Positions 18,100 to 26,999 of a stretch of 64,000 nucleotides of DNA are shown here, in pieces. Below the pieces are notes generated by a model. It was not told where the DNA came from, ran no database searches, and saw only the letters and a list, made by a program, of their open reading frames with translations. Source of the stretch: Vibrio sp. SS-MA-C1-2 (GTDB taxonomy: Bacteria > Pseudomonadota > Gammaproteobacteria > Enterobacterales > Vibrionaceae); assembly GCF_021513135.1 (NCBI RefSeq), contig NZ_CP090981.1:1736001-1800000 (forward strand), in the 5' to 3' direction. The stretch's first letter is position 1. The number at the start of each line of letters is the position of its first letter. The position numbers and the translations under genes were made by a program.

Positions 18100-19344
18100 G
18101 TGAAGAAAACGATTTTAGCGATTGGTTATGTTTGGCCTGAACCAAACTCATCAGCAGCCGGGACTCATATGATGTCGCTACTGCGATTATTTAAACAGCA
18201 AGGTTGGTTGGTCGAGTTTGCGACGCCTGCTCAGCGAACTGAACATATGATTGATCTAGAAAAAGAAGAGATAACTAGTCAGAGTATTGAATTAAATTCA
18301 GATAGCTTTGATCAATATATCTCAGAGTTACAACCTGACATTGTTATGTTTGACCGTTTTATGATGGAAGAGCAGTTTGGTTGGCGTGTTGATAAGTGTT
18401 GTCCAAAGGCATTGAAAATTTTAGATACTGAAGATTTACAGTTTTTACGAAATGCTCGACATACTGCGGTTAAGGCATCAAGAGAATTGACCCAATCCGA
18501 TCTTCAGTCTGATTTAACTAAACGTGAGATCGCAGCAATTTTACGTTGTGATCTCTCTTTAATCATCTCGAATTATGAGATGGAATTATTAATTAATCAG
18601 TTCAATATTTCAGAGCATATTCTCCATCATTTACCCTTTATGGTCGACTTAACTCAATTGCCAACAGAAACTCGCGAATTTGAAGCCCGGGAGCACTTTA
18701 TGACCATTGGTAATTTCCGTCATGCGCCGAATTGGGATGCGGTACTTCAATTGCAACGAATTTGGCCACAGATACGTCGCCAACTTCCTGATGCCGAATT
18801 ACATATCTATGGTTCATATCCACCACCAAAAGCGACAGCAATTCATAATCCTAAAATGGGTTTTCATATCAAAGGTTGGGCAACTGATGCGCTAGAAGTG
18901 GTAGAAAAAGCGAAAGTTTGCTTAGCGCCTATTCGTTTTGGGGCGGGTATCAAAGGGAAATTTCTTGATGCCATGAAAGTGCAAACCCCCAGCGTGACAA
19001 GCTCAATGGGTAGTGAAGGAATGTTATCTGATGCTTATCCTGATTGGCCCGGTAACGTTACAGAGCAAGATGAAGAGTTTATTAAACAAGCGATTGAACT
19101 TTATTCAAACAAAGCACGTTGGCTTCAAGCTCAAGATATTTGTCATCCATTATTAAAAGATAAATATGATGCGACGAAGTTAGGTGCCAAACTAATTGAA
19201 AAGATTGAAAAAATATCGCTCGATTTAGAAGCGCACCGTTTAGATAACTTCTTTGGTGAAATGTTAAAGCATCATACGATGGCGAGTACTAAGTATATGT
19301 CACAATGGATCAGTGAGAAGAATAAAAAGATTAACGTTGACTAG
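18100..19344 (+). CDS. GT4-like glycosyltransferase
   Basis: 414 residues, GTG start one base after the preceding stop, so translationally coupled to the GDP-mannose enzyme. The N-terminal Rossmann part has a glycine-rich loop (IGYVWPEPNSSAAGTHMMSLL); the C-terminal part shows GT-B features: HFMTIGNFRHAPNWDAVLQLQRIWPQIRR, LHIYGSYPPP, GFHIKGWATDALEVVEKAKVCLAPIRFGAGIKGKFLDAM, where the Glu-x7-Glu-like donor site is replaced by the GAGIKGK pattern of this subgroup. Resembles cytoplasmic transferases that act on envelope glycans. Acceptor and donor not known; GDP-mannose is plausible from the neighbour. Confidence 0.8.
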   Translation: MKKTILAIGYVWPEPNSSAAGTHMMSLLRLFKQQGWLVEFATPAQRTEHMIDLEKEEITSQSIELNSDSFDQYISELQPDIVMFDRFMMEEQFGWRVDKCCPKALKILDTEDLQFLRNARHTAVKASRELTQSDLQSDLTKREIAAILRCDLSLIISNYEMELLINQFNISEHILHHLPFMVDLTQLPTETREFEAREHFMTIGNFRHAPNWDAVLQLQRIWPQIRRQLPDAELHIYGSYPPPKATAIHNPKMGFHIKGWATDALEVVEKAKVCLAPIRFGAGIKGKFLDAMKVQTPSVTSSMGSEGMLSDAYPDWPGNVTEQDEEFIKQAIELYSNKARWLQAQDICHPLLKDKYDATKLGAKLIEKIEKISLDLEAHRLDNFFGEMLKHHTMASTKYMSQWISEKNKKINVD

Positions 19345-19427
19345 AGTCTCATTAGAAGCAGTTTTCCAAATTCGAGCTATAATCTATTGGTTGCATAAGA
19401 TGATATCAATATATTTAGGTAATCGTT

Positions 19428-19904
19428 ATGGCTCGGATCACAAAAGAACAACGACAACAAAAATATGAGTTTATTAATCAGTCTATCTGGGAGCTTTTCT
19501 TAGAAAAGGGCTGGGGTCAGGTTACGTATCATCAAGTTAGTTTGAAAACGGGGATTCGACAATCTAGCTTACAATCGTACCATAAAAGTGTGAGTAGTTT
19601 TGGTGATGCACTTAAAGGTCGCGCTTTTCCTTATTTTCTCTCTCATTTAGATCTTTCAAGTTGCGAAGTATTAGATAAAAGCTGGACAATCGCGCTTAAG
19701 GATCCAGGATTTCGTCATATTATTTGGTTATTAATCGGTCATATATCTGAATCTAAAGAAATCAATGAACTTGCTTATCAAGGGTTATCTAAATTATTAA
19801 TGAAGGTCAGTGAAGAGTTAGGGGAAGAAGGCTATCAAACCATAGAAAAAATGATCGGTAGAACTGCGATTGATATGGCATTTAATCATAAATTAATTAA
19901 ATAA
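19428..19904 (+). CDS. TetR-like DNA-binding regulator
   Basis: 158 residues. Residues about 8-60 fit a TetR-type helix-turn-helix: FINQSIWELFLEKGWGQVTYHQVSLKTGIRQSSLQSYHKS. The remaining helical part is about 95 residues, shorter than most TetR ligand domains, as in a small Vibrionaceae subgroup. It lies 83 bp after the glycosyltransferase in the same direction, but has its own upstream space. Target and ligand unknown. Confidence 0.7.
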   Translation: MARITKEQRQQKYEFINQSIWELFLEKGWGQVTYHQVSLKTGIRQSSLQSYHKSVSSFGDALKGRAFPYFLSHLDLSSCEVLDKSWTIALKDPGFRHIIWLLIGHISESKEINELAYQGLSKLLMKVSEELGEEGYQTIEKMIGRTAIDMAFNHKLIK

Positions 19905-20080
19905 CTCAAAAAAATTTTGTATAACGTATATGAATACGTATAATCAATATGACTGATTAGTTCCCATTACTGGTCAGCTTTTTTTTGATATTAATACGTA
20001 CTGGTATATTTTCATTCGTGACAGCAAAGAAATGTCAAAGTATGGAATTAATCTTGTAATTGATGATGACCGAGGAAGTT

Positions 20081-20455
20081 ATGAGTTTTTCCAATCTCTC
20101 TACTTGGGAGAGACATTCAATGAATAAAGGTTTAATTACTTTTATTTTTCAAAAATTTAGTGAGAGGTTTGAGAGTGTTCATTCAATTTTAATGAGTGAA
20201 AATCAAGATCAAATAGATATAGACTCTATTTCTATATTTATGTCTGATATCAATAATGAAGCGATGGTTCTATTTGCTTACAACCATAGTATTAAAAGAA
20301 CTTATGGTGAGGTAGGAATTCTTTCTATTCGATTGCAGAGAGTGATTGATGAGTACTTTGTGACTGAGTACGGTACATTACCCAAAGTTCAAATTGTTGA
20401 TGATTTTAAGCTAGATGAGCGTGTAGATATTTCAAATATTGTCTTTTTAGATTAA
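20081..20455 (+). CDS. Hypothetical protein, 124 residues
   Basis: No family recognised. Soluble, acidic, mixed alpha/beta, with no signal or membrane segment. I chose ATG 20081 because GAGG lies 5 bases upstream; an ATG at 20060 in frame has no ribosome site. Coding-like codon use and length support a real gene. Neighbours (TetR-like gene upstream, convergent CpdB downstream) give no functional hint. Confidence 0.55.
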   Translation: MSFSNLSTWERHSMNKGLITFIFQKFSERFESVHSILMSENQDQIDIDSISIFMSDINNEAMVLFAYNHSIKRTYGEVGILSIRLQRVIDEYFVTEYGTLPKVQIVDDFKLDERVDISNIVFLD

Positions 20456-20478
20456 CAGGATAGCTCTTCTTACTGAAC

Positions 20479-20568
20479 GTTGCTGGTTGTTGGCGTGGTT
20501 CTTTTGCCTATGAGAGTACCTATATTTATGAGGTTAACTTAGTGGCCGATGACGAGTAACACTATTTG
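20479..20568 (-). repeat. Degenerate ERIC-type repeat
   Basis: GTTGCTGGTTGTTGGCGTGGTTC, TATGAGAGTACCTATA and TTATGAGG align with the core of full copies such as 6390-6503, with many substitutions. An old copy next to the hairpin at 20589-20632. Confidence 0.6.
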
Positions 20569-20588
20569 CTTTATGTACATCATTTTAA

Positions 20589-20632
20589 ATAACCCACAAG
20601 AAGGGAGAATCGCTCTCTTTTTCTTGTGGGTT
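20589..20632. terminator. Long hairpin between convergent genes
   Basis: ACCCACAAGAA pairs with TTCTTGTGGGT, with an inner GGGAGA/CTCTCT stem; lies between the plus-strand hypothetical gene and the 3' end of cpdB. Suits a bidirectional terminator, though U-runs are weak. Confidence 0.75.
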
Positions 20633-20639
20633 GATTATA

Positions 20640-22658
20640 TTATCGGTTAGTTATATTTAATCGATAAATACCAAAACCAATATTATCTGTTGTTATAAAT
20701 TCAGTTGAATTGACTGAATGGGACTTAATATAACGTTTTGCATTATCACTTGGCGAACTTTCAAATTGAATATCAAGTTTCTTCTCACTATTAATAGGCT
20801 GTAAACGCCAATTATTATCAATTTTCACATCAACATAACCATTTTTCTTACTTTGACTTTCGATATAATTAGTCAATACTTGTCGGTTTTGATCTGGTGC
20901 AGAGAAGACAATATGGTCTTTACCTGTACCTGCAAAGTGACCTCCACCAAACGCACGATAATTATTAGTGACAACAAGAAACTCCTGTTTAGGATCAACC
21001 GCTTTACCTTGATAGGTTAAGTTAACCACACGATGACTATTTTTATTGCTTAATTGACAGTTGTCATCAAATCGCGCTGGCTTAGTCACATCAACCTGAT
21101 AACTAATGCCATCAATCACATCATAGTTATAGCTGCGATGATTCCAGTTAATCAATGATTGAGGTTGAGTACTTTGAGGATCTATTTGGTTAAACATACC
21201 AACACTACATTCTAACCAGTCACTCACTTCCGCACCTGTCGCCTTGACTACAATCAAAATATTTGGGTATAAGTAGAGATCAGAAGCATTACGGAAGGTT
21301 AATATCCCTTTTGGCATTGCAGTATAGCTCGATGGATCATTCTTACGACCACCAACTTTAAAAGGTGCTGCCGCAGATAACACTGGCAGTTGATTCAGTG
21401 TTTTGTTATTTTTTAAGACCGTTTTAACATAGTCAGTTTGAGCGTTATTGACAATTTGAATAGATGGATCATCTTGAACAAACGCTAAGTAACTATTGAT
21501 CTCACTGTTGCTTTTACCAATAGTCTTATTGAGATATTTAATGGTTTCTAAATGATCTTCTTTTAGAATCTGTTGTGTTTCTTTATCTGCTCTAACTAAT
21601 GCCTTGTTGTCTCGTTTATCATAAATCGCATTGGTAGAGCCGCGTTGATCAATGATAGACCATTGGTGATCATTATTTAGCTGTAATTTATAATCTAGGA
21701 TACCGATATGGTCACCGTATCGCCCAGGCATAACAGAGGGAATGCCATTTAATAGCCCATTTTTAAGGTCGGCACCTGGAATATGAGCGAAATCAGATGA
21801 AGGAAAAACTGCGTGAGCATGACCAAACAGAATACCATCGATACCAGAAACTTTAGATAGATAGTAAACTTCATTTTCCATCAACTCATGATAAGGGTCA
21901 TCATTAAGCCCTGAATGTGGAATGGCAATAATTAGATCCGCGCCTTTTTCACGCATTTCTGGAATATATTGTTTTGCTGTATCAACAATATCTTTAACGA
22001 CCACTTTCCCTTTTAGGTTTTTTGCATCCCAAAGCATAATTTGTGGTGGTACAAAACCAATAAATCCGACTTTAATGGTTTGTTTATTACCATCATTATC
22101 AATAACGGTTTTATTTTCGATAATATAAGGGTTGTAGGCATGTTTGCCTGCCTCACCATGTCCATTATCAAGATAAACATTGGCATTGATGTAGGGGAAA
22201 TTGGCTTGGCTTGTTGCTTGAAGCTGATACTTTAAACCATAATTAAAATCATGATTGCCTAAGTTACCAACATCATAATGCATAGGATTCATCGCTTGAT
22301 AAGCAGGGAATTTCTCACCATGATCAAGACCACGATCTGCTGCCCAATCGCCCATCGGGCTACCTTGCAGTAAATCGCCATTATCAACAAGTAAATTATT
22401 CTTTGATGCTTTACGTGCATTCTTGATCAGAGTAACAGTTCTAGCATAACCAAAACGTTCTGTTGGCTTGTTTTTATAGTAATCGTAATCCATAAAGTTC
22501 ATATGGATATCACTGGTTTCAATGATACGTAAATCTACTGTTGGAGATTGTTGAGCAAAAATAACTGGAGATACTAAAGAAAGTGTTAAAAGAAAAGTAG
22601 TCAAGTATCGAGTCAATCTAGATTGCTTATTTTTAACCGTTAATAAGGTCGGCTTCAT
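20640..22658 (-). CDS. cpdB: Periplasmic 2',3'-cyclic-nucleotide 2'-phosphodiesterase/3'-nucleotidase
   Basis: 672 residues, close to the usual 650. A Sec signal peptide (LTTFLLTLSLVSPVIFAQQ) sends it to the periplasm. N-terminal calcineurin-like metallophosphatase with DIHMNF, NLLVDNGD, GNLGNHDFNYG, PHSGL and GHAHAVFP metal motifs; C-terminal 5'-nucleotidase domain with YPNILIVVKATGAEVSDWLECS and NNYRAFGGGHFAGTG. Opens 2',3'-cyclic nucleotides and dephosphorylates 3'-nucleotides so that nucleosides can be imported. The upstream minus-strand gene also encodes an exported nucleotide-enzyme-like protein. Confidence 0.95.
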   Translation of the reverse strand: MKPTLLTVKNKQSRLTRYLTTFLLTLSLVSPVIFAQQSPTVDLRIIETSDIHMNFMDYDYYKNKPTERFGYARTVTLIKNARKASKNNLLVDNGDLLQGSPMGDWAADRGLDHGEKFPAYQAMNPMHYDVGNLGNHDFNYGLKYQLQATSQANFPYINANVYLDNGHGEAGKHAYNPYIIENKTVIDNDGNKQTIKVGFIGFVPPQIMLWDAKNLKGKVVVKDIVDTAKQYIPEMREKGADLIIAIPHSGLNDDPYHELMENEVYYLSKVSGIDGILFGHAHAVFPSSDFAHIPGADLKNGLLNGIPSVMPGRYGDHIGILDYKLQLNNDHQWSIIDQRGSTNAIYDKRDNKALVRADKETQQILKEDHLETIKYLNKTIGKSNSEINSYLAFVQDDPSIQIVNNAQTDYVKTVLKNNKTLNQLPVLSAAAPFKVGGRKNDPSSYTAMPKGILTFRNASDLYLYPNILIVVKATGAEVSDWLECSVGMFNQIDPQSTQPQSLINWNHRSYNYDVIDGISYQVDVTKPARFDDNCQLSNKNSHRVVNLTYQGKAVDPKQEFLVVTNNYRAFGGGHFAGTGKDHIVFSAPDQNRQVLTNYIESQSKKNGYVDVKIDNNWRLQPINSEKKLDIQFESSPSDNAKRYIKSHSVNSTEFITTDNIGFGIYRLNITNR

Positions 22659-22997
22659 TATTACACCTTAATGGTAATATATACGTGATTATAAAATGAA
22701 TGCAGATCATAAAGTCTTTAAAATTTGATTCAATCTGTAGTTTTTATTTAAACTGAAAACATAAATTTCAAAATTGTAAAAAGTGCTATTTTCATAAAAA
22801 CAACCGGTGATTTTTCTGGTTTTAAACAGCTGACTTATGTATTAATAAATTGGCATGCTACTGATTATTTTATTTATGAAAAAGAGAGTTTTAATCGAAA
22901 GGAAAAGAATTGTACTTATTAGTAAGAAAGTTGGAAATAGAATGATTGAGTGAGCATTATTCAAATGATTGTAAATAATGCTCTTGGATAATGAGAA
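22659..22997. other. 339-bp non-coding stretch upstream of cpdB
   Basis: Contains the presumed leftward cpdB promoter and a hairpin at 22952-22983 just after the RelA/SpoT-like gene. No open frame of note. Confidence 0.4.
22952..22983 (-). terminator. Hairpin downstream of the RelA/SpoT-like gene
   Basis: GAGCATTATT at 22952-22961 and AATAATGCTC at 22974-22983 form a perfect 10-bp stem with a 12-nt loop, starting 15 bp past the stop codon. No clear U-run, so efficiency uncertain. Confidence 0.6.
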
Positions 22998-23762
22998 TTA
23001 AGCAACATCTTTAATTGGCGTATGCTTTGACCACGCCTCATCATATAAGCGGTTTGTTTCAACACGGATTCGAGCAATTTTGCTGTGCTCTAAATCGGTT
23101 AGATCGCGCTGTTGTTGAACAGCGACATGTTGGATCTTTTGTACTTGTTGGTAAAGCTGATGTTCAGAGCCATTTTTGATCTCGGCAATTTCAGCTAAAT
23201 GAAGTTGCACCTCAGTGACCATTTTGGTCTCTGGTAAAATAATCAATAAGCTAATATCACGGTAACCAGATGGAGCGGGCTCTAAGAATCGGTTTTTAAC
23301 ACGAACAACTTCACTATGCTGTGCCAATTGATTATATACTTGCGTCAGTTGAGCAATATTATCCGTCACGATGGTAGCACGAGCAACATCGGTTAGTAAC
23401 TCTGGCTGGCCATTCAATTCATGAGCAATTTTCTTTTCTGCTCTCGCAATAGACTTTACACCTGAATAGTAGGGTTTAGCTGAATTTTGTGCTGATATCA
23501 GATTACAAAGCGTTTCTAACTCTTGTTGAGCAGGGATAGCTAGTTGATAAAGATCATCAAAGTGATTAAATGGCTGTGTTGGGTTGGTATCAAATGATGC
23601 AATTTCATTAAGTTCCTCTAAAGGATCTCGATGGAGTTGAGAGTTAGCAACCTGCACAATCGGGGCAGAGTAGCGTACTGTTGTTAGTGCTGAATTAGCG
23701 AAGACAGGGCTTTGGCTAATAATCATCAATAAGATAGCAGAGCGCTTTAATGGTAACTTCAT
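22998..23762 (-). CDS. Exported RelA/SpoT-domain protein (synthetase-like fold)
   Basis: 254 residues. Residues 1-22 are a Sec signal peptide (KRSAILLMIISQSPVFANSA). Residues about 80-215 fit the (p)ppGpp synthetase fold: YYSGVKSIARAEKKIAHEL (nucleotide-binding Lys/Arg region), DVARAT with Asp125 at the metal-binding Asp position, SGYRD with Tyr167 in the guanine-stacking G-loop, and VTEVQLHL with Glu184 at the catalytic Glu position of E-x-Q. No HD hydrolase, TGS or ACT domain. Cytosolic alarmone synthetases never have a signal peptide; exported relatives include toxins that make (p)ppApp. Here no secretion-system domain or immunity gene is seen. Function open. Confidence 0.75.
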   Translation of the reverse strand: MKLPLKRSAILLMIISQSPVFANSALTTVRYSAPIVQVANSQLHRDPLEELNEIASFDTNPTQPFNHFDDLYQLAIPAQQELETLCNLISAQNSAKPYYSGVKSIARAEKKIAHELNGQPELLTDVARATIVTDNIAQLTQVYNQLAQHSEVVRVKNRFLEPAPSGYRDISLLIILPETKMVTEVQLHLAEIAEIKNGSEHQLYQQVQKIQHVAVQQQRDLTDLEHSKIARIRVETNRLYDEAWSKHTPIKDVA

Positions 23763-24088
23763 CTTAAATTCCTAACACATGAACGAAAAAGGTAAACATA
23801 AATGGTCGTATCGTCAGGTAGAGCCGCTATCTTATTTTCTGATTTAAATATAGCTTATTTTTTTAAGATTACCATTGGCAGAATATCTGAATGGTAGATT
23901 GCTCACATCTCGGCGGATAGTTCTAATAAAAATTGATATCAATATCACATAATCTATTGGCTGTTTGATACTTAGGGTTGAATTTCTAAGCGTGTTCTTT
24001 GATTCTATTTATTCTGTGACATCCTCCACCTTTAGCGTATGATTGGTGGCTTTTAAAATTTATTTGAACAAAATATGGAGAGGGAAAA
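23763..24088. other. 326-bp divergent control region
   Basis: Lies between the leftward RelA/SpoT-like gene and the rightward radical SAM gene and should hold both promoters. A short CCACC...GGTGG stem (about 24026-24049) followed by TTTTAAAATT precedes the radical SAM start. I could not fit it to a preQ1 riboswitch. Confidence 0.4.
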
Positions 24089-24829
24089 GTGCTTTTAACT
24101 GAAGCTGAACAGCTTATTTATTCAACAGCTGAACCTGTTGCTGAACGGTATTGTTTAACTACCGATGGTTTTGATCGAGAGGTGGTTTTATTAAAGTCAC
24201 GTTTTTGTAAATGGCGTAAATGTACATTTTGTGATTATTGGGCTGATGGCAGTCAAGATATTAATGAATTAGATGAAGTGAATTTCGTTGAGTTAGATAA
24301 AATCACAGGTGAAACCGGAGTTTTAGAGATTATTAACTCAGGCAGCATCTTTGAATTACCTAAAGCTCATATTGAACGTATTAAAGTGATCATTAAAGAG
24401 AAAAATATTCATACCTTTATGTATGAAGCTCATTATATGTATCATGAATTAATCGCGGATTTTAATAAGCAATTTGACGTTGATAAAATTATTGCTAAAA
24501 CGGGATTAGAAACTTATGACGATGACTTTCGAGAAAAAGTTTTAAATAAAGGCTTTATTGATAAGCTTGATCTTGAGTATTTTCACCAAACATTTGATGC
24601 AGTTAACTTGTTAATTGGTATTAAAGGGCAAACGATAGAGATGATTGAGCGTGACCTACAACTCGCGTCAGAAAATTTGGATATTGTTTTGGTCAATATT
24701 TTCACAGAAAATAGCCAAGACGTGAATATTGATGAAGAACTCATCAAACAGTTCTACGAGATTTATCCAAAATATCAACGTGACAATGTCATTGTTTATG
24801 ATCACAAAAACGCGGTTGGCTTAGGTTAA
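24089..24829 (+). CDS. Radical SAM protein next to queuosine-precursor transporter
   Basis: 246 residues, GTG start behind GGAGAGGG. An iron-sulfur motif CKWRKCTFC (Cys40, Cys45, Cys48; spacing Cx4CxxC rather than the commoner CxxxCxxC) is preceded by EVVLLKSRF and followed by a partial TIM barrel with ITGETGVLEIINSGSIFELP. It lies 100 bp upstream of yhhQ in the same direction. Radical SAM enzymes linked to queuine salvage (the QueL queuine lyase type) are known beside precursor transporters, so a role in queuosine salvage is a reasonable guess. Family confident, role speculative. Confidence 0.75.
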   Translation: MLLTEAEQLIYSTAEPVAERYCLTTDGFDREVVLLKSRFCKWRKCTFCDYWADGSQDINELDEVNFVELDKITGETGVLEIINSGSIFELPKAHIERIKVIIKEKNIHTFMYEAHYMYHELIADFNKQFDVDKIIAKTGLETYDDDFREKVLNKGFIDKLDLEYFHQTFDAVNLLIGIKGQTIEMIERDLQLASENLDIVLVNIFTENSQDVNIDEELIKQFYEIYPKYQRDNVIVYDHKNAVGLG

Positions 24830-24929
24830 AATACGCTTTAAATTTTTATTTATTGTATAAATTAACGAAACAAACATTCATTCATTGCAGTTCGTCAACC
24901 ATCCTGCATAATCAAAACTTGGAGATACA

Positions 24930-25691
24930 ATGTACAACATTTTACTGTTAGGTTTGTTAATCCTAACCAGCTTTACCCTCTTGACCCTTTCATACCGTAA
25001 GTTTGGTTTAATTGGCGTCTATATCTATGTCATTATTTGTGTGATTGCTGCAAATATTCAAGTCAATAAGTTTATCCATTACACCTCTTTTGGTGACTTT
25101 TCGCTTGACGCAACCTTAGGTAATGTCGTTTATGGCAGCGTATTTTTAGCCACTGATTTTATAAGTGAAAAGTTTGGAAAAAGTGCAGCTCGTAATATTA
25201 TCTATATTTCGATTTCTGCCAATATTGCGTTTATTTTATTAATGGTCGCAGCGAGTTTATTTCAACCATTTAATGCGGATCAATATTCAACGCTTTATAA
25301 TCAATCTTTTGATGCCCTGTTCTCTGCAAATAGTGGGATGGTGAAGGCGGTTCTTATTGGTAATTTAGTTTACCTCTGTAGCCAAAGCTTAGATGTGACA
25401 ATTTATCATATGATTAAAAAACTATTTCCTTCAAGGCGGTTGCTCTATATTCGGAATAATCTATCTACGCTACTTTCCCAGTTTTTTGATACGGTATTAG
25501 TGACTGTTTTATTTGGTTTAGCGGGTGTGATTCCAGAAGATTATATTGTTAGTGTGATTATTTCTACTTACTTGGTCAAGATTGTGATTTCACTCTTGGA
25601 TACGCCATTTTTGTATGTAATGACGAGAATTGAGACAAAAACGGATTATGATTTTGTTGCTGAAAAAGTGACAAAACAGCTTAAGCGTTAA
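24930..25691 (+). CDS. yhhQ: Queuosine precursor transporter (YhhQ/VUT family)
   Basis: 253 residues with about six membrane helices. Family pattern: VIAANIQVNKFI, FGDFSLDATLGNVVYGSVFLATDFISEKFGKSAARN (the conserved acidic TM region), and the late QFFDTVLVTVLFGLAG and TYLVKIVISLLDTPFLYV. Imports preQ0, preQ1 or queuine across the inner membrane for tRNA modification. Preceded by a GGAG ribosome site and followed by a strong terminator. Upstream radical SAM gene is probably co-transcribed. Confidence 0.92.
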   Translation: MYNILLLGLLILTSFTLLTLSYRKFGLIGVYIYVIICVIAANIQVNKFIHYTSFGDFSLDATLGNVVYGSVFLATDFISEKFGKSAARNIIYISISANIAFILLMVAASLFQPFNADQYSTLYNQSFDALFSANSGMVKAVLIGNLVYLCSQSLDVTIYHMIKKLFPSRRLLYIRNNLSTLLSQFFDTVLVTVLFGLAGVIPEDYIVSVIISTYLVKIVISLLDTPFLYVMTRIETKTDYDFVAEKVTKQLKR

Positions 25692-25698
25692 AGATAAG

Positions 25699-25734
25699 AA
25701 GCCGCTTTAACAAAATGCGATGTTAAGGCGGCTT
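25699..25734. terminator. Bidirectional terminator between yhhQ and ligB
   Basis: AAGCCGCTTTAACA at 25699-25712 pairs with TGTTAAGGCGGCTT at 25721-25734 (one wobble), 8-nt loop, between two convergent genes. Confidence 0.88.
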
Positions 25735-25773
25735 GGTCAATTATTATATGATCTTTCGATCATAACATTGGAA

Positions 25774-26619
25774 TTACCGATTCTCTGTTTGAATTAACAT
25801 CGTGCCAGCACCTGTATTTGAAACAGGGATATGATAGTTACTGTGGAGTAGGGAGATTTCATCACCTAATGCACCACGCATACCCAACCACATAATTAAC
25901 TCTGGACCTTGAGCACCAGCTTGCTCGATAAGGTCTCGAATTGTCAATTTAGTTAATGCTTCAGGATCGTGAATTAATTTATCCATGCAGTAAAGATCAA
26001 ATTCTTTATTGATAAAACCAGCTCGTTCACCATCTAATTGATGTGAAAGTCCACCTGTACCTAATACAACAACTTTCAGATCTTTATCATAACTTTCAAC
26101 CGCTTCACCAATCGCTTTACCAAGATCCATACAACGTTTTGGTGAAGGCATTGGGTGTTGTTCAACATTGATACAAACCGGGATGACTTTCATGTGACTG
26201 TAATTATTACCTGGCCACATTAATTGCATTGGTACCGTTAGACCATGATCGACACGCATCTCTTGACAGATAGTGATATCAAACTCTTTATCAACCAATT
26301 CATTACAGATATGCCATGATAAGTCAGGATCACCGTTGATCGCAGGGATCGGTTTAATTCCCCAACCTTCATCTGCATTTTGATATTGCTCAGCCGCACC
26401 AATGGCAAACGTTGGTTTTTTATCAATGAAAAACTCTAACCCATGATCATTATAAAAAACGATTGCGACATCAGGTTGTTCTTGTTCTAACCAGTGATGG
26501 ATGGGTGGGTAACCGTCAAAAAAAGGTTTCCAGTAAGGTGTTTGTTGGATTCCTTGATCGATTGCTTTACCAATTGATGGGATGTGAGATGTGGTGATAC
26601 CACCGATAATTTTAGCCAT
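25774..26619 (-). CDS. ligB: Protocatechuate 4,5-dioxygenase, beta (catalytic) subunit
   Basis: 281 residues, class III extradiol dioxygenase. Non-heme Fe(II) ligands are visible: His12 in ITTSHIPSIG and His59 in FYNDHGLEF, with the third ligand expected in GPELIMW; the active-site His is in GTGGLSHQL. Cleaves the ring of protocatechuate between C4 and C5 to 4-carboxy-2-hydroxymuconate-6-semialdehyde. Follows ligA by 4 bp and ends the minus-strand operon before a strong terminator. Confidence 0.94.
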   Translation of the reverse strand: MAKIIGGITTSHIPSIGKAIDQGIQQTPYWKPFFDGYPPIHHWLEQEQPDVAIVFYNDHGLEFFIDKKPTFAIGAAEQYQNADEGWGIKPIPAINGDPDLSWHICNELVDKEFDITICQEMRVDHGLTVPMQLMWPGNNYSHMKVIPVCINVEQHPMPSPKRCMDLGKAIGEAVESYDKDLKVVVLGTGGLSHQLDGERAGFINKEFDLYCMDKLIHDPEALTKLTIRDLIEQAGAQGPELIMWLGMRGALGDEISLLHSNYHIPVSNTGAGTMLIQTENR

Positions 26620-26623
26620 GTCG

Positions 26624-26980
26624 TTACTTCCCTGCAGCTACTAATTTGTCTTTAAATTCTTCTACTGTCATACCAGTTTGGATAGCACCCACGTCCTGAA
26701 TGGTCAGTCCTAACATGCCTGTAAACTTAGCTAAGTAATAAATACTACCGCCTAACTCTAATAACTTAAGAACATCACGTTTTAATATCGCTTCTTTTTG
26801 TTCTGGCGTGACACCAAATTTATCACAGTATGCGGCTTCGTCACGATTGAATTGATCACGAGCATCTTGTTCATTGAATGAAAAACACATTTTATTTAAA
26901 CCATAGCCTTTACGAGACATTGCACCATCAAATAGGGTTGTCCCTTCAATAGGTGTTTTATTATTTAAATATGAAGACAT
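26624..26980 (-). CDS. ligA: Protocatechuate 4,5-dioxygenase, alpha subunit
   Basis: 118 residues, all-helical small subunit that covers the LigB active site. Characteristic segments: PIEGTTLFDGAMSRKGYGLNKMCFSFNEQDAR, AAYCDKFGVTPEQKEAILKRDVLKLLELGGSIYYLAKFTGMLGLTIQDVGA and the QTGMTVEEF end. Separate ligA and ligB genes, as in sphingomonads, rather than a fused protein. Lies 20 bp after ligI. Confidence 0.94.
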   Translation of the reverse strand: MSSYLNNKTPIEGTTLFDGAMSRKGYGLNKMCFSFNEQDARDQFNRDEAAYCDKFGVTPEQKEAILKRDVLKLLELGGSIYYLAKFTGMLGLTIQDVGAIQTGMTVEEFKDKLVAAGK

Positions 26981-26999
26981 AAAATTTCCTTATTTTTAC

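Noticed and set aside
24026-24088. Possible preQ1 riboswitch upstream of the radical SAM/yhhQ pair
   Set aside because: There is a CCACC/GGTGG stem, but the A-rich 3' segment and loop pattern of known preQ1 classes are not present.
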